DNA of 64,000 bases from Devosia sp. MC521 (GTDB lineage: Bacteria > Pseudomonadota > Alphaproteobacteria > Rhizobiales > Devosiaceae), in assembly GCF_014127105.1 (NCBI RefSeq), contig NZ_CP059902.1, positions 124,001-188,000 of the forward strand, read 5' to 3'. The notes beneath the pieces were generated by a model. That model made no database searches, was not told the origin of the DNA, and was given only the letters and a program-made list of their open reading frames with translations. Positions 34,587 through 44,248 of the stretch are shown in pieces. A program made the position numbers and the translations under genes. The stretch's first letter is position 1. Each line of letters opens with the position of its first letter.

Positions 34587-34859
34587 AGCCCCGTCCTTAT
34601 CCCTGAGCCCAGCCGGTCGTTGCCGGTGAGCCTTCTCCGTGTCCGCCTAAGCGGCCATCGGTCGTTGTCCTTACACTAGCCAAGGATGGCGCCCGATGGA
34701 AGTCGAAATTTACGGCTGCTTAACCATAGCAATTAGCAACTTAAGCTATAGTTAAAGGCCCGAAGGCCTTATGGAAACCTTTGATTTCGCTGAGTTTTAG
34801 GGATGCTGAATGAGGGCTTACGCTATTCGATAAAGATTTATCTATTACCGAAAATGGTT
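34587..34859. other. Intergenic region between sleB-type gene and HAD gene
   Basis: About 270 bases upstream of the sleB-type gene. It becomes AT-rich around 34720-34860, which suggests a promoter for the leftward gene. No ORF supported. Confidence 0.4.
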
Positions 34860-34880
34860 AATCCGGGCGACGCCCGGATT
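34860..34880 (-). terminator. Hairpin terminator of the HAD gene
   Basis: AATCCGGGC, GAC, GCCCGGATT, four bases beyond the stop of the minus-strand gene; followed on that strand by AACCATTTT. Confidence 0.7.
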
Positions 34881-34884
34881 CCCC

Positions 34885-35568
34885 TTATTCGCCGTGGAAT
34901 GCCGCACGATGAACGTGGTTTAGGCTTTCCATCACAGACACACCCAGCCTGTGGATATGTTCATCGGGGCCGACCATGTCCGGCACCATAATCGTCTGCA
35001 TACCGGCTGCGTGGGCCGCGCGGACGCCAACATTGCTGTCTTCGAGCGCCAGGCACAGCGTCGGATCGACACCAAGGCGCTTGGCTGCAAGCAGATAGGG
35101 TTCTGGGTCGGGCTTGGGGTTCATGACATCGTCGCGGGTGACGATGGTATCAAACAGATCAATCAGCCCCGAGCTCGCCAAATGGTGGTGCGCATGCTTG
35201 CGCGATGAGGAGGTCGCGACCGCTGTTGGAATGCCGCGCTCGCGAATCTCACGGAGAAACTCGATTGCACCGGCCTTCACCGGCACCCCATCCGCGCCCA
35301 TGACATCGATCATCTCAAGGCATCGGTTGTTGAAGGTCTCGTAAGAGAATTCCTTCCCATACGAGTGCTGCAACCACAGCTTGGTGTGCTCGTTGCTCGA
35401 TCCAACCATGCCGCGATGGATATCATGGGTCATGACATAGCCAAGCTCATCGGCCACTTCATAGACGATGGTCTTAAAGAACATCTCGGTGTCGAGCAGG
35501 GTGCCGTCCATGTCGAAGATGGCGGCTTGAAAGGGCGTCAGGCGAATACTATCGAGATCAGGCATCAT
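34885..35568 (-). CDS. HAD-superfamily hydrolase, beta-phosphoglucomutase-like
   Basis: 227 residues from the ATG at 35568 (MMPDLDS...). Motif I FDMDGTLLDTE (about 18-28), motif II TAVATSSS (about 114-121), motif III with NPKPDPEPYLLAAKRLG, and motif IV LALEDSNVGVRAA give a complete HAD phosphatase with a small helical cap, closest to beta-phosphoglucomutase and sugar phosphatases (YcjU/YniC-like). Substrate not predictable. Divergent from selO, 100-base gap. A longer frame to 35757 would overlap selO and has no ribosome site. Confidence 0.9.
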   Translation of the reverse strand: MMPDLDSIRLTPFQAAIFDMDGTLLDTEMFFKTIVYEVADELGYVMTHDIHRGMVGSSNEHTKLWLQHSYGKEFSYETFNNRCLEMIDVMGADGVPVKAGAIEFLREIRERGIPTAVATSSSRKHAHHHLASSGLIDLFDTIVTRDDVMNPKPDPEPYLLAAKRLGVDPTLCLALEDSNVGVRAAHAAGMQTIMVPDMVGPDEHIHRLGVSVMESLNHVHRAAFHGE

Positions 35569-35668
35569 AGATTGCGCTATATGCTGAAATTTGCCGATAC
35601 GGAAGCGACAGCTGTGCAAGCCCGACCTGCGTGTCGAACTCAACCCCTCGTGCGAGCATTGGTAGAGC

Positions 35669-37078
35669 ATGACCCAGTTTAGACCCGTGCAAACGCACCA
35701 GGCCCTTGGCAATGCCTTCTTTGATCGCGTCGCTCCTGCCGATTTTCCAAAAACCATTCTGCGCCACCGCGATCAGCGGTGGGCCGAACGCATTGGCTTG
35801 GACGCACTCAGTGATTCCAAATGGTTAGATCATTTTGGTCGGTTTGAGCCGTTTGAAGGATCGTTTCCCGAACCCTTGGCGCTGCGCTATCACGGCCATC
35901 AGTTCCGGTCATACAACACCGATCTCGGCGACGGGCGGGGGTTTTTGTTTGCCCAATGCATCGATCCGGTTGATGGGCGCCTTCTCGATTTCGGCACCAA
36001 AGGCTCGGGCAAAACCCCATGGTCGCGCGGCGGCGATGGTCGCCTGACGCTCAAGGGGGGAGTGCGCGAAGTGCTCGCTACCGAGATGCTCGAAGCCCTG
36101 GGCGTCTATACGTCAAAAAGTTTCTCGCTGGTCGAGACGGGCGAGCAATTGCATCGCGGCGATGAGCCGTCCCCGACGCGCTCGGCAGTGCTGACACGCC
36201 TCAGCCACAGCCATATTCGCCTCGGCACCTTCCAGCGCTTTGCCTATTTCGACGATAAGGAAAATCTCCAGCGTTTGGTGGATCACACCATCGCCCACTA
36301 TTATCCAGACCTCGCCGAGGCTGAAGATCGCGCGGCGGCATTGCTCGAACGCGTCGTCGCCGAAGTCGCGCGCCTTGGTGCGCAATGGACCGCCGCCGGC
36401 TTTGTCCATGGCGTTCTCAATACCGACAATATCAACATCACCGGCGAAAGCTTTGACTACGGCCCGTGGCGGTTCATTCCAACCTATGACCCCACCTTCA
36501 CCGCTGCCTATTTCGACGAAACTGGGCTTTATGCCTTTGGTCGCCAGCCCGACACGCTCGCCTGGAATTTGACCCGTCTCGCCGAATGCCTCGTCCCGCT
36601 GTCGTCGATCGAAAAGCTAGAGCCCGCGCTCAACACCATCTGGCCGCAGTTCCGCGACCAACTGGGCCGTCAGGTGCTCCGCCGCCTCGGCCTAAAACCG
36701 CGTGACGTGGACGACGGCACTGCCTTCGTTGCCGCCATGTTCGCCTTCCTCACGGCCAGCAAAGCACCATATGAGCAATTCTTCTTTGATTGGCGCGGTG
36801 GCGTCTTGAGCTTTGATCGCGCCGCGGCCAGCCCCAGTGCAGATCTTTACGCCAGCGAGGCCTTCCGCCCGTTCGCCGATCTTTTGGAGCGCTATGGGCC
36901 ATCGGATGATGTGAACCTCGGTCACGCCTATTTTGCCCAGAAAAAGCCGCGCACCATGCTCATCGATGAGGTGGAAGCCATCTGGGCCCCCATTGCGCAG
37001 AGCGATGACTGGTCACTCTTTCATCAAACGCTGCAAGACATTGCCCAGATGCGCGCCGCCTACAACGTCATCGTTTAG
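35669..37078 (+). CDS. selO: Protein adenylyltransferase SelO (YdiU)
   Basis: 469 residues of the SelO pseudokinase-fold family, which transfers AMP from ATP onto protein Ser/Thr/Tyr. Present are LRYHGHQF, LDFGTKGSGKTPWSRGGDG (nucleotide-binding Lys and the flipped ATP site), HGVLNTDNINITG and FDYGPWRFI (catalytic Asn and Asp), and YAFGRQPDTLAWNL. There is no C-terminal selenocysteine/cysteine motif of eukaryotic SelO; it ends AAYNVIV. It is shorter than YdiU of E. coli by a few residues. It may be linked to redox stress. The gamma carbonic anhydrase follows by 69 bases. Confidence 0.95.
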   Translation: MTQFRPVQTHQALGNAFFDRVAPADFPKTILRHRDQRWAERIGLDALSDSKWLDHFGRFEPFEGSFPEPLALRYHGHQFRSYNTDLGDGRGFLFAQCIDPVDGRLLDFGTKGSGKTPWSRGGDGRLTLKGGVREVLATEMLEALGVYTSKSFSLVETGEQLHRGDEPSPTRSAVLTRLSHSHIRLGTFQRFAYFDDKENLQRLVDHTIAHYYPDLAEAEDRAAALLERVVAEVARLGAQWTAAGFVHGVLNTDNINITGESFDYGPWRFIPTYDPTFTAAYFDETGLYAFGRQPDTLAWNLTRLAECLVPLSSIEKLEPALNTIWPQFRDQLGRQVLRRLGLKPRDVDDGTAFVAAMFAFLTASKAPYEQFFFDWRGGVLSFDRAAASPSADLYASEAFRPFADLLERYGPSDDVNLGHAYFAQKKPRTMLIDEVEAIWAPIAQSDDWSLFHQTLQDIAQMRAAYNVIV

Positions 37079-37147
37079 ATCTGCGACGTACAAGCCCTTG
37101 TTGCGTCTTCCCGGACCTGCATAATGTGGTCAGGGAGGACTACAACA

Positions 37148-37702
37148 ATGCCGATTTATGCACTTGATGGCGTCGCGCCCAAAATCGACCCTGAGGTCGC
37201 CTGGATCGCGCCAACTGCTGTTCTGGTGGGCGATATTGTTGTCGGGGCCGATGTCGGCATTTGGTTCGGCGTTGCCGCCCGCGGCGACATTGAGCGCATC
37301 ACCATTGGTCGGCGCACCAATATTCAAGAGAATAGCGTTCTGCATACCGATACCGGTCATCCGCTGGTGATCGGCGAGAATGTCACCATTGGCCACGCTG
37401 CCATTGTTCATGGCTGCACCATTGGCGACAATTCACTCATTGGCATGGGCGCAACCGTGCTCAATGGTGCGGTCATTGGCAAAAACTGTCTCATCGGCGC
37501 CAATGCCCTCATCACCGAGGGTAAGATTATCCCTGACAATTCCATGGTTTTGGGCGCGCCGGGCAAAGTCGTTCGCGACATCGATGCCGAAGGCGTCGCC
37601 GCGCTCGCCGCATCGGCCGAGCGCTATGTGCAAAATGCACGGCGCTACGCCCAAGGGTGCCGCCCAATTTCACCCGACGAACCAAACTTCGAGCCCGCTT
37701 GA
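37148..37702 (+). CDS. Gamma carbonic anhydrase family protein
   Basis: 184 residues from the ATG at 37148 with GGGAGG ten bases upstream. It has left-handed beta-helix hexapeptide repeats and the metal-site histidines in SVLHTDTGH and TIGHAAIVHGC, with ARGDIERITIG and NIQENSVLH as in CamH/YrdA proteins. Activity as carbonic anhydrase is not certain for YrdA-type members. Same strand as selO and prpD; 110 bases before prpD. Confidence 0.9.
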   Translation: MPIYALDGVAPKIDPEVAWIAPTAVLVGDIVVGADVGIWFGVAARGDIERITIGRRTNIQENSVLHTDTGHPLVIGENVTIGHAAIVHGCTIGDNSLIGMGATVLNGAVIGKNCLIGANALITEGKIIPDNSMVLGAPGKVVRDIDAEGVAALAASAERYVQNARRYAQGCRPISPDEPNFEPA

Positions 37703-37812
37703 CGTAAAGGGCAAGGGGGCTTGCCGCAAACGCATCAGTTCGCCGCTTGGGACCTGACCTTGGAGAGGTCTATGCTCAAGCAAATAGTTTTATTGCCGGA
37801 AGAGGAGCCAGC

Positions 37813-39312
37813 ATGAAGACCCACGAAGTACGCACCTATAAATCGGCTGAGCATCTTCCTCGCGAGGACCAATTGGCGTGGAAGCTCGCCAGTGTTGCCA
37901 CCGACCCGGTCGCCCTCGACGCCGATGTCATTGAGATGATCGGCAATCGTATCATCGACAACGCTTCTGTGGCCGCCGCCTCGATTGCGCGCGGTCCCAT
38001 TCGTTCGGCCCGGGCTCAGGCCTTGGGTCACCAATCCCCGCGCGGCGCGCAGGTTTTTGGTCTGCCCGAAAATGTCAAAGTCTCGCCCGAATGGGCCGCT
38101 TACGCCAATGGCGTGGCCGTGCGCGAACTCGACTTCCACGACACCTTCCTCGCCGCTGACTATTCCCACCCCGGCGATAATATCCCGCCCATTCTCGCGG
38201 TGGCGCAGGCGAAGGGTCTCGATGGACAGGCTCTGCTGCGCGGCATTGCGGCGGGCTATGAAATTCAGGTCGATCTCGTAAAGGGCATCTGCCTGCACGA
38301 ACACAAGATCGACCATATCGCTCACCTTGGCCCTTCGGCTGCTGGTGGCATTGGTGCGCTTCTGGGGCTCTCGACGGAAATCACCTATCAGGCGATCCAG
38401 CAGGCGCTCCACACCACCACCACCACGCGCCAGTCGCGTAAGGGCGAGATTTCCACGTGGAAGGCTTACGCCCCTGCCTTTGCAGGCAAAATGGCCATTG
38501 AGGCGGTGGACCGTGTCATGCGCGGCGAAGGCGCACCTTCTCCAGCCTATGAAGGGGAAGACGGCTTTATCGCCTACCTCCTCTCCGGCCCATCTGCGCG
38601 TTACTACGTGCCGCTGCCGGAAAAGGGCGAAGCCAAGCGCGCCATCATGGATACCTACACCAAGGAATATTCGGCTGAATATCAGAGCCAGGCGCTTATC
38701 GATCTGGCCAAGCGCATGGGCGCCAAGATTGCCGACTTCTCCAAGATCAAATCGATCCTGATCAAGACCAGCCATCACACCCACTATGTCATCGGCACGG
38801 GTGCGAACGATCCGCAGAAGATGGACCCGAAGGCGAGCCGCGAAACGCTCGACCACTCCATCATGTATATCTTTGCGGTGGCGCTCGAAGATCGCGGTTG
38901 GCACCACGTCAAGAGCTACGCTCCCGAACGCGCCAACCGTCCGGAAACCGTCGCTCTCTGGCACAAGATCACCACCGAAGAAGACCCGATCTGGACCAAG
39001 CGTTATCACGCCAAGGGCGAAGACATGGCCTATGGTGGTCAGGTCATCATCACCATGGAAGATGGCACAACGCTCGTTGATGAGCTTGGCGTCGCGGATG
39101 CGCACCCCAATGGCGCACGTCCCTTTAGCCGCCCGAACTACATCGAAAAGTTCCGCACTCTCTGCGAAGGCATCGTCTCGAAAGAGGAGCAGGATCGCTT
39201 CCTCGCTCTTGTCGAGCGTCTGCCGAGCCTTACCGCCGCAGAAGTGCGCCAGCTCAACTTTGTGGTGACGACGGACCAGCTCGGTCCTGAAGCTCCTGCC
39301 GGCATTTTCTGA
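37813..39312 (+). CDS. prpD: 2-methylcitrate dehydratase PrpD
   Basis: 499 residues from the ATG at 37813, after AAGAGGAG. MmgE/PrpD family: [29 protein letters not shown] (about 96-112), [19 protein letters not shown]-like [22 protein letters not shown] and [11 protein letters not shown] are characteristic. It dehydrates 2-methylcitrate in the propionate-degrading methylcitrate cycle. First gene of prpDCB; eleven bases to prpC. No prpE or prpR is visible nearby. Confidence 0.95.
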   Translation: MKTHEVRTYKSAEHLPREDQLAWKLASVATDPVALDADVIEMIGNRIIDNASVAAASIARGPIRSARAQALGHQSPRGAQVFGLPENVKVSPEWAAYANGVAVRELDFHDTFLAADYSHPGDNIPPILAVAQAKGLDGQALLRGIAAGYEIQVDLVKGICLHEHKIDHIAHLGPSAAGGIGALLGLSTEITYQAIQQALHTTTTTRQSRKGEISTWKAYAPAFAGKMAIEAVDRVMRGEGAPSPAYEGEDGFIAYLLSGPSARYYVPLPEKGEAKRAIMDTYTKEYSAEYQSQALIDLAKRMGAKIADFSKIKSILIKTSHHTHYVIGTGANDPQKMDPKASRETLDHSIMYIFAVALEDRGWHHVKSYAPERANRPETVALWHKITTEEDPIWTKRYHAKGEDMAYGGQVIITMEDGTTLVDELGVADAHPNGARPFSRPNYIEKFRTLCEGIVSKEEQDRFLALVERLPSLTAAEVRQLNFVVTTDQLGPEAPAGIF

Positions 39313-39323
39313 GGGAGGACGTC

Positions 39324-40472
39324 ATGGAAACGACGTTCAAACCGAAGAAATCCGTTGCTCTCTCAGGTGTTGCCGCTGGCAACACCGCCCTGTGCACCGT
39401 TGGGCGCACAGGCAACGATCTTCATTATCGCGGCTATGACATTCTCGACCTCGCAGAAACCTGCGAGTTCGAGGAGGTGGCGCACCTTCTGGTCCACGGC
39501 ACTCTGCCAACGGTCTCTCAGCTCGCCGCCTATAAAACGCGTTTGAAGGCCATGCGTGGACTGCCTCTGGCCGTCCGCCAATCGCTCGAAGCCCTGCCAG
39601 CGGGTGCCCATCCCATGGATGTCATGCGCACCGGCGTATCGGTCATGGGCTGCACTCTGCCAGAGCCGAGCGATCACAACACGGCCGACGCTCGCACCAT
39701 TGCCGATCGCCTGATGGCCAACCTCGGCTCGATCCTTCTCTATTGGTATCACTACGCCAATAATGGTCGCCGCATTGAGGTCGAAACCGACGACGACAGC
39801 ATTGGTGGCCATTTTTTACACCTCTTGCATGGAAAAACTCCAAGCCAAGAGTGGGTAAAAGCCATGCATGTCTCGCTCATTCTCTACGCCGAGCATGAGT
39901 TCAATGCCTCGACCTTCACCGCCCGCGTCATCGCGGGCACGGGCTCAGACATGTATTCCTCCATCGCTGGGGCAATCGGCGCGCTGCGCGGTCCAAAACA
40001 TGGCGGGGCCAACGAAGTCGCCTTCCAAATTCAAGAGCGCTACGCCTCGGCCGATGAAGCCGAAGCCGATATCCGCAAGCGCGTTGAGAATAAGGAAGTC
40101 ATCATCGGCTTTGGTCACCCGGTCTACACCGTCTCCGATCCGCGCAATGTCGTCATCAAGCGCGTCTCCAAAGCACTCGCCGAGCAAGCTGGGGCGAAAC
40201 GCCAGTTCGACATCGCCGAGCGTATTGAAACGGTGATGATGGACGCCAAGAAAATGTTCCCGAACCTCGATTGGTTCTCGGCCGTTTCTTACAATCTCAT
40301 GGGCGTCCCAACGGCCATGTTCACCCCGCTCTTTGTCATCGCGCGCACCTCCGGCTGGTCCGCTCACGTCATCGAGCAGCGTCAGGACGGCAAGATCATT
40401 CGCCCTTCGGCCAACTACATCGGCCCCGAAGATCTCAAGTTCGTGCCGCTCAAAGATCGCAAGGAGGCTTGA
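39324..40472 (+). CDS. prpC: 2-methylcitrate synthase PrpC
   Basis: 382 residues of the citrate synthase family. [22 protein letters not shown], the catalytic [14 protein letters not shown] (His/Asn region), [13 protein letters not shown] and FGHPVYT are seen. Context and length (citrate synthases of this group are about 430) favour methylcitrate synthase, which condenses propionyl-CoA with oxaloacetate. The AAGGAGG ribosome site of prpB is inside its last codons. Confidence 0.94.
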   Translation: METTFKPKKSVALSGVAAGNTALCTVGRTGNDLHYRGYDILDLAETCEFEEVAHLLVHGTLPTVSQLAAYKTRLKAMRGLPLAVRQSLEALPAGAHPMDVMRTGVSVMGCTLPEPSDHNTADARTIADRLMANLGSILLYWYHYANNGRRIEVETDDDSIGGHFLHLLHGKTPSQEWVKAMHVSLILYAEHEFNASTFTARVIAGTGSDMYSSIAGAIGALRGPKHGGANEVAFQIQERYASADEAEADIRKRVENKEVIIGFGHPVYTVSDPRNVVIKRVSKALAEQAGAKRQFDIAERIETVMMDAKKMFPNLDWFSAVSYNLMGVPTAMFTPLFVIARTSGWSAHVIEQRQDGKIIRPSANYIGPEDLKFVPLKDRKEA

Positions 40473-40475
40473 ACC

Positions 40476-41387
40476 ATGCCTTATCTCATCAGTGCTGAAC
40501 TCCCGCGCGAAAGCGCGGGGTCTCGCTTCCGCGCCCTCCTGGATCGTCCGCAGATCCTGCAGCTTCCCGGCGCACACAATGGCCAAGCCGCCATTCAGGC
40601 CCGTAACGCGGGCTTTGAAGGGCTCTATCTTTCGGGCGCGGCCATGACCGCGTCGATGGGTATTCCCGATCTCGGCATCATCACCGTCGATGAAGTCTCC
40701 TTCTTCATTCGCCAGATTGCTCGGGCCTCCGGCCTGCCGCTCTTGGTCGACGGCGACACGGGCTATGGCGAAGCGCTCAACGTCATGCACATGGTCCGCT
40801 CTTTTGAAGAAGCTGGGGCAGGGGCAGTCCACCTCGAAGACCAGCTGCTGCCGAAAAAATGCGGCCACCTCAACGATAAAAAACTTGCCGATGCCCATGA
40901 CATGGCGGCCAAGGTCGCCGCTGCTGCCAAGGCGCGCCGCGATATGGTCATCATCGCCCGCACCGACGCCGCGGGCAGCGAAGGCCTTGATGGTGCCATC
41001 GCCCGCGCCAAGCTTTACGTCGAAGCCGGGGCCGATGCGATTTTCCCCGAAGCGCTCACCACCATCGACATGTTCCGCGACTTCGCCAAGGCGATGCCGG
41101 GCGTTAAGCTTCTGGCCAACATGACCGAATTTGGCCGTACGCCCTATCAGACTGCATCTGAATTTGAGGCTCTGGGCTATTCCATGGTCATCTGGCCGGT
41201 GTCGTCTTTGCGCGTCGCCAACAAGGCGCAGGAAAAGCTCTACGCCACCATCAAACGCGATGGCGGCACCAAGGCGATGCTGTCCGAAATGCAGACGCGT
41301 CAAGAACTCTACGACGTCATTGGCCTGCATGATTATGAAGCGCTCGACGCCTCAATTGTTAAAACCATCGTCCCGACAGCGCTCTAA
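40476..41387 (+). CDS. prpB: Methylisocitrate lyase PrpB
   Basis: 303 residues of the ICL/PEP-mutase superfamily. LPGAHNGQAAIQARNAGFEG, VDGDTGYGEALNV (metal site), and the flexible catalytic loop LPKKCGHLN with the reactive Cys are intact. It splits methylisocitrate into pyruvate and succinate. Three bases after prpC; followed by a long hairpin. Confidence 0.95.
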   Translation: MPYLISAELPRESAGSRFRALLDRPQILQLPGAHNGQAAIQARNAGFEGLYLSGAAMTASMGIPDLGIITVDEVSFFIRQIARASGLPLLVDGDTGYGEALNVMHMVRSFEEAGAGAVHLEDQLLPKKCGHLNDKKLADAHDMAAKVAAAAKARRDMVIIARTDAAGSEGLDGAIARAKLYVEAGADAIFPEALTTIDMFRDFAKAMPGVKLLANMTEFGRTPYQTASEFEALGYSMVIWPVSSLRVANKAQEKLYATIKRDGGTKAMLSEMQTRQELYDVIGLHDYEALDASIVKTIVPTAL

Positions 41388-41451
41388 GACCAGATGTGGT
41401 CCCGAGTTAAGTCAAAAATCCTTTGAATCTATTAATCTGATGATGACCTAA

Positions 41452-41482
41452 TTCCCCACGTCGCTTTAAGCGGGGTGGGGAA
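41452..41482 (+). terminator. Hairpin after prpB
   Basis: TTCCCCAC with inner CGCTT, AAGCG with GTGGGGAA. Very stable but with only a weak T tract (AAATCTC), so termination may be Rho-assisted. It is just upstream of the GGDEF-EAL gene. Confidence 0.6.
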
Positions 41483-41500
41483 ATCTCAAGCAAAACCGGA

Positions 41501-44143
41501 ATGAAATATTCCCGGAAGCTGATTGGTTGGCATCGCATTGTTGTGGTGCCGATCCTTATTGCTCTGGCACTTCTTGCTGTCTTTGCGTTTCTTATTGAAC
41601 AGCAAAATCAACAGATTGCCGAAACGCGTATGCGCGCGGAATATATTTCAAAGCTCTCGGTCATTCGCACCAAGCTGGAAAGCAATATTCAGAGCAATCT
41701 CCAACTGCTCAAAGGCATGGCCTCCGCCATTGCAGCCGATGTTGAGCTGGACGAAAGCCGCTTTCGGCAATTGGCAGCGGCGACGCTCGACGGCAATAGC
41801 CAAATCCGCGCGGTTACCTTAGCCCCTGACATGGTGGTGCGCTGGGCCTATCCGCGCACGGGCAATGAAGACTCCATCGGCTTTGATTACCGCACCTCGC
41901 CCGAGCAATGGCCTGCGGTTCAGCGCATGCTCACCAGCGGTGAGTCCCATTTTGTCGGCCCCCTGGCTTTGGTGCAAGGCGGCGTTGGTTTCGTCGCTCG
42001 TTACCCCATTTTTGATCCCAATACGGCGCGTCTGTGGGGCATTGTCTCGGCGGTCGTTGATGGTCCAAGGCTGCTCATGGCGAGCGGTATTATCGAAAAC
42101 CGCGACTTCGACCTCTCCCTCACGCTCTACACGCGCGAGCAGCCGAGCGGGCAGCGCATCTTTGGCCAGGACCTCTCCCCGCGCAATCCGGTCTATGCCG
42201 ATGTAAACCTCACCGACGGCCAGTGGCGCTTTGCCGTCGTTCCCAAAAATGGCTGGGTTCCAAACCTTGCTGCCACATGGGCCTTGCGCTTCATGCTGGG
42301 CCTTGCTGGCGCGCTGATTTTGCTGCCCATTCTCCTCACCGGTCGCATGGTGCAACAGCGCCAAAACCATATTCGCGAAATCGCCGACCACGCCCAAGAG
42401 CTTGACGCCCTGACGCGTCGCTTCCACTTGGCCTTGGATGTGTCAAAGGTTGGCGTCTGGGAGATTGATCTCGAAACCGGGCTCGAGACCTGGGATGCCC
42501 GCACCAATTACCTCTATGGCACGCCCCATGATGGCAAGCCGCGACGTAATGAGGATTGGCTCGCGGCGGTTCACCCAGAAGACCGCGAGCGCGCCAGCAG
42601 TGATTTTAAGGACATGGTCTCCGAGGGGCGATCAGAGTCCACCTACCGCGTGATCCGGCCGGATGGCGACATTCGCTACGTTCGCTCGGTTGGCGCCTTC
42701 TTCCGCGAAGAAGGCCGGTCCGACGCGATTATCGGGGTGAATTTTGACATCACCGCCGACGTCGAAATGCATCAGGCGCTGCTCAACGCCAAGAGTCTCA
42801 CCGAGGCGCGCAATAAGGATCTCGAAGCGGCGCGTATTTCCATCGAACACAACGCGCTCCACGATAGTCTCACCGGCCTGCCGAACCGTCGTTATCTCGA
42901 TGACATGCTCAAGCAACATCAGCAGGACGGCTATTATGGCGCCGGCTCGATTGCGCTCCTCCATATCGATCTCGATCGCTTCAAGCAGATCAACGACACC
43001 CTTGGCCATGCCGCCGGCGATGCCATGCTGGTCCACGCCGCCGAAGTGCTGCGCTTCAACTGCCACGATACCGATTTTGTTGCCCGCATTGGCGGGGACG
43101 AATTTGTCATCGTCTCCAGCGCTGGCGCGAGCGATGATCGCCTCACCGCCATGGCTGACAAGATCGTGCACGAAATGCGCAAGCCGGTGCTGCATGAAGG
43201 GCACGAATGCCGCTTTGGTGTGAGCGTCGGGCTTGCCGTCAGCCGCTCAGCAAATACCGATGTGAAACAGCTGCTGATCAATGCCGACATCGCCCTCTAT
43301 CGGGCTAAGGCGCGCGGGCGCAATCGCTATGAGTTCTTCACCCAGGAGCTACAGAGCGAGGTCATCAGTTCCAAGCGCATCGCCGACGAGATCCTGAGCG
43401 GCCTCGAAAACCACGAGTTTATCGCCTTCTATCAGCCGCAGTTCGATGCCCGTACTTTGGCCGTCACTGGTGTTGAAGCTCTGGTGCGGTGGCATCACCC
43501 CACCGAAGGCCTGTTAACGCCGGATCGTTTTATGCGCATCGCCGATGAACTCAATGTTGTCAGCGCGCTGGATTCTCTGGTGCTGCGTCAGGTGCTGGCA
43601 GATCTCAAGCGCTGGGACGCTATCGGGCTACACGTGCCCCATGCTTCGGTGAACGTCTCTTTGCGTCGCCTCAATGATGAGACCTTGGGCGATAGCCTCA
43701 AGGCGCTGGACATCGAGCCGGGGCGCATTGCCTTCGAGCTGGTGGAATCCATCTATCTCGATGAAAGCGACAGCGTCGTCTCGTTCAATATCGAGCGCAT
43801 CAAGCAGCTCGGTATCGATATTGAAAGCGATGACTTCGGCACCGGATACGCCTCCATCGTCTCCTTGCAAAAGCTGCGTCCGCGCCGCCTCAAAATCGAC
43901 CGACAATTGGTCGCCCCCATCGTCGACAGCCTGAGCCAGCGCCGCCTTGTTGACTCCATCGTCGACATCGGCAAATCCATGGACATCGATATCGTCGCTG
44001 AAGGCGTTGAGACCATGGAACACGCTGCGGTCTTGCGAGACCTCGGTTGCGATATTCTTCAGGGCTATGCCCTAGGCCGCCCAATGTCGCGCGAAATGCT
44101 GGAGAGCTTCCTGCGCACACCAGCGCTGCGCCACACTGGATAA
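41501..44143 (+). CDS. CHASE-PAS-GGDEF-EAL cyclic-di-GMP protein
   Basis: 880 residues: membrane helix (VVVPILIALALLAVFAFLI, about 14-32), periplasmic CHASE domain (to about 265), second helix (LRFMLGLAGALILLPILL), PAS with PAC (GVWEIDLETGLETWD ... about 315-425), GGDEF (RIGGDEFVIV, near 530) and EAL (VEALVRWHHPTEGLLTP). EAL catalytic parts FELVES, DDFGTGYAS and VAEGVET are intact; GGDEF is intact. The inhibitory I-site, usually RxxD five residues before GGDEF, reads HDTD. Both synthesis and hydrolysis are possible. The external CHASE domain implies control by a small extracellular ligand. Confidence 0.92.
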   Translation: MKYSRKLIGWHRIVVVPILIALALLAVFAFLIEQQNQQIAETRMRAEYISKLSVIRTKLESNIQSNLQLLKGMASAIAADVELDESRFRQLAAATLDGNSQIRAVTLAPDMVVRWAYPRTGNEDSIGFDYRTSPEQWPAVQRMLTSGESHFVGPLALVQGGVGFVARYPIFDPNTARLWGIVSAVVDGPRLLMASGIIENRDFDLSLTLYTREQPSGQRIFGQDLSPRNPVYADVNLTDGQWRFAVVPKNGWVPNLAATWALRFMLGLAGALILLPILLTGRMVQQRQNHIREIADHAQELDALTRRFHLALDVSKVGVWEIDLETGLETWDARTNYLYGTPHDGKPRRNEDWLAAVHPEDRERASSDFKDMVSEGRSESTYRVIRPDGDIRYVRSVGAFFREEGRSDAIIGVNFDITADVEMHQALLNAKSLTEARNKDLEAARISIEHNALHDSLTGLPNRRYLDDMLKQHQQDGYYGAGSIALLHIDLDRFKQINDTLGHAAGDAMLVHAAEVLRFNCHDTDFVARIGGDEFVIVSSAGASDDRLTAMADKIVHEMRKPVLHEGHECRFGVSVGLAVSRSANTDVKQLLINADIALYRAKARGRNRYEFFTQELQSEVISSKRIADEILSGLENHEFIAFYQPQFDARTLAVTGVEALVRWHHPTEGLLTPDRFMRIADELNVVSALDSLVLRQVLADLKRWDAIGLHVPHASVNVSLRRLNDETLGDSLKALDIEPGRIAFELVESIYLDESDSVVSFNIERIKQLGIDIESDDFGTGYASIVSLQKLRPRRLKIDRQLVAPIVDSLSQRRLVDSIVDIGKSMDIDIVAEGVETMEHAAVLRDLGCDILQGYALGRPMSREMLESFLRTPALRHTG

Positions 44144-44156
44144 CGCCCGGCCTATG

Positions 44157-44186
44157 TCGGGATATAAACAAATCTTTATATCCCGA
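44157..44186. promoter_or_regulatory. Perfect 12-bp inverted repeat upstream of ahcY
   Basis: TCGGGATATAAA, CAAATC, TTTATATCCCGA, 13 bases after the GGDEF-EAL stop and 62 bases before the ahcY ATG. Two readings: terminator of the upstream gene (no T-run follows) or an operator for ahcY. The AT-rich ATATAAA core resembles ArsR-family sites such as those of SahR, which regulate SAH hydrolase in some proteobacteria; this is inference. Confidence 0.65.
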
Positions 44187-44248
44187 TTGATCCGTGCCTT
44201 TCCATTCCGTATAGGAATGACAAAACCTTTCTCCTGTGGAGCCGACCC

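Noticed and set aside
44144..44248. SAH or SAM riboswitch before ahcY
   Set aside because: The 105-base spacer holds one simple inverted repeat and none of the conserved elements of SAH or SAM-II aptamers that I could match by eye.
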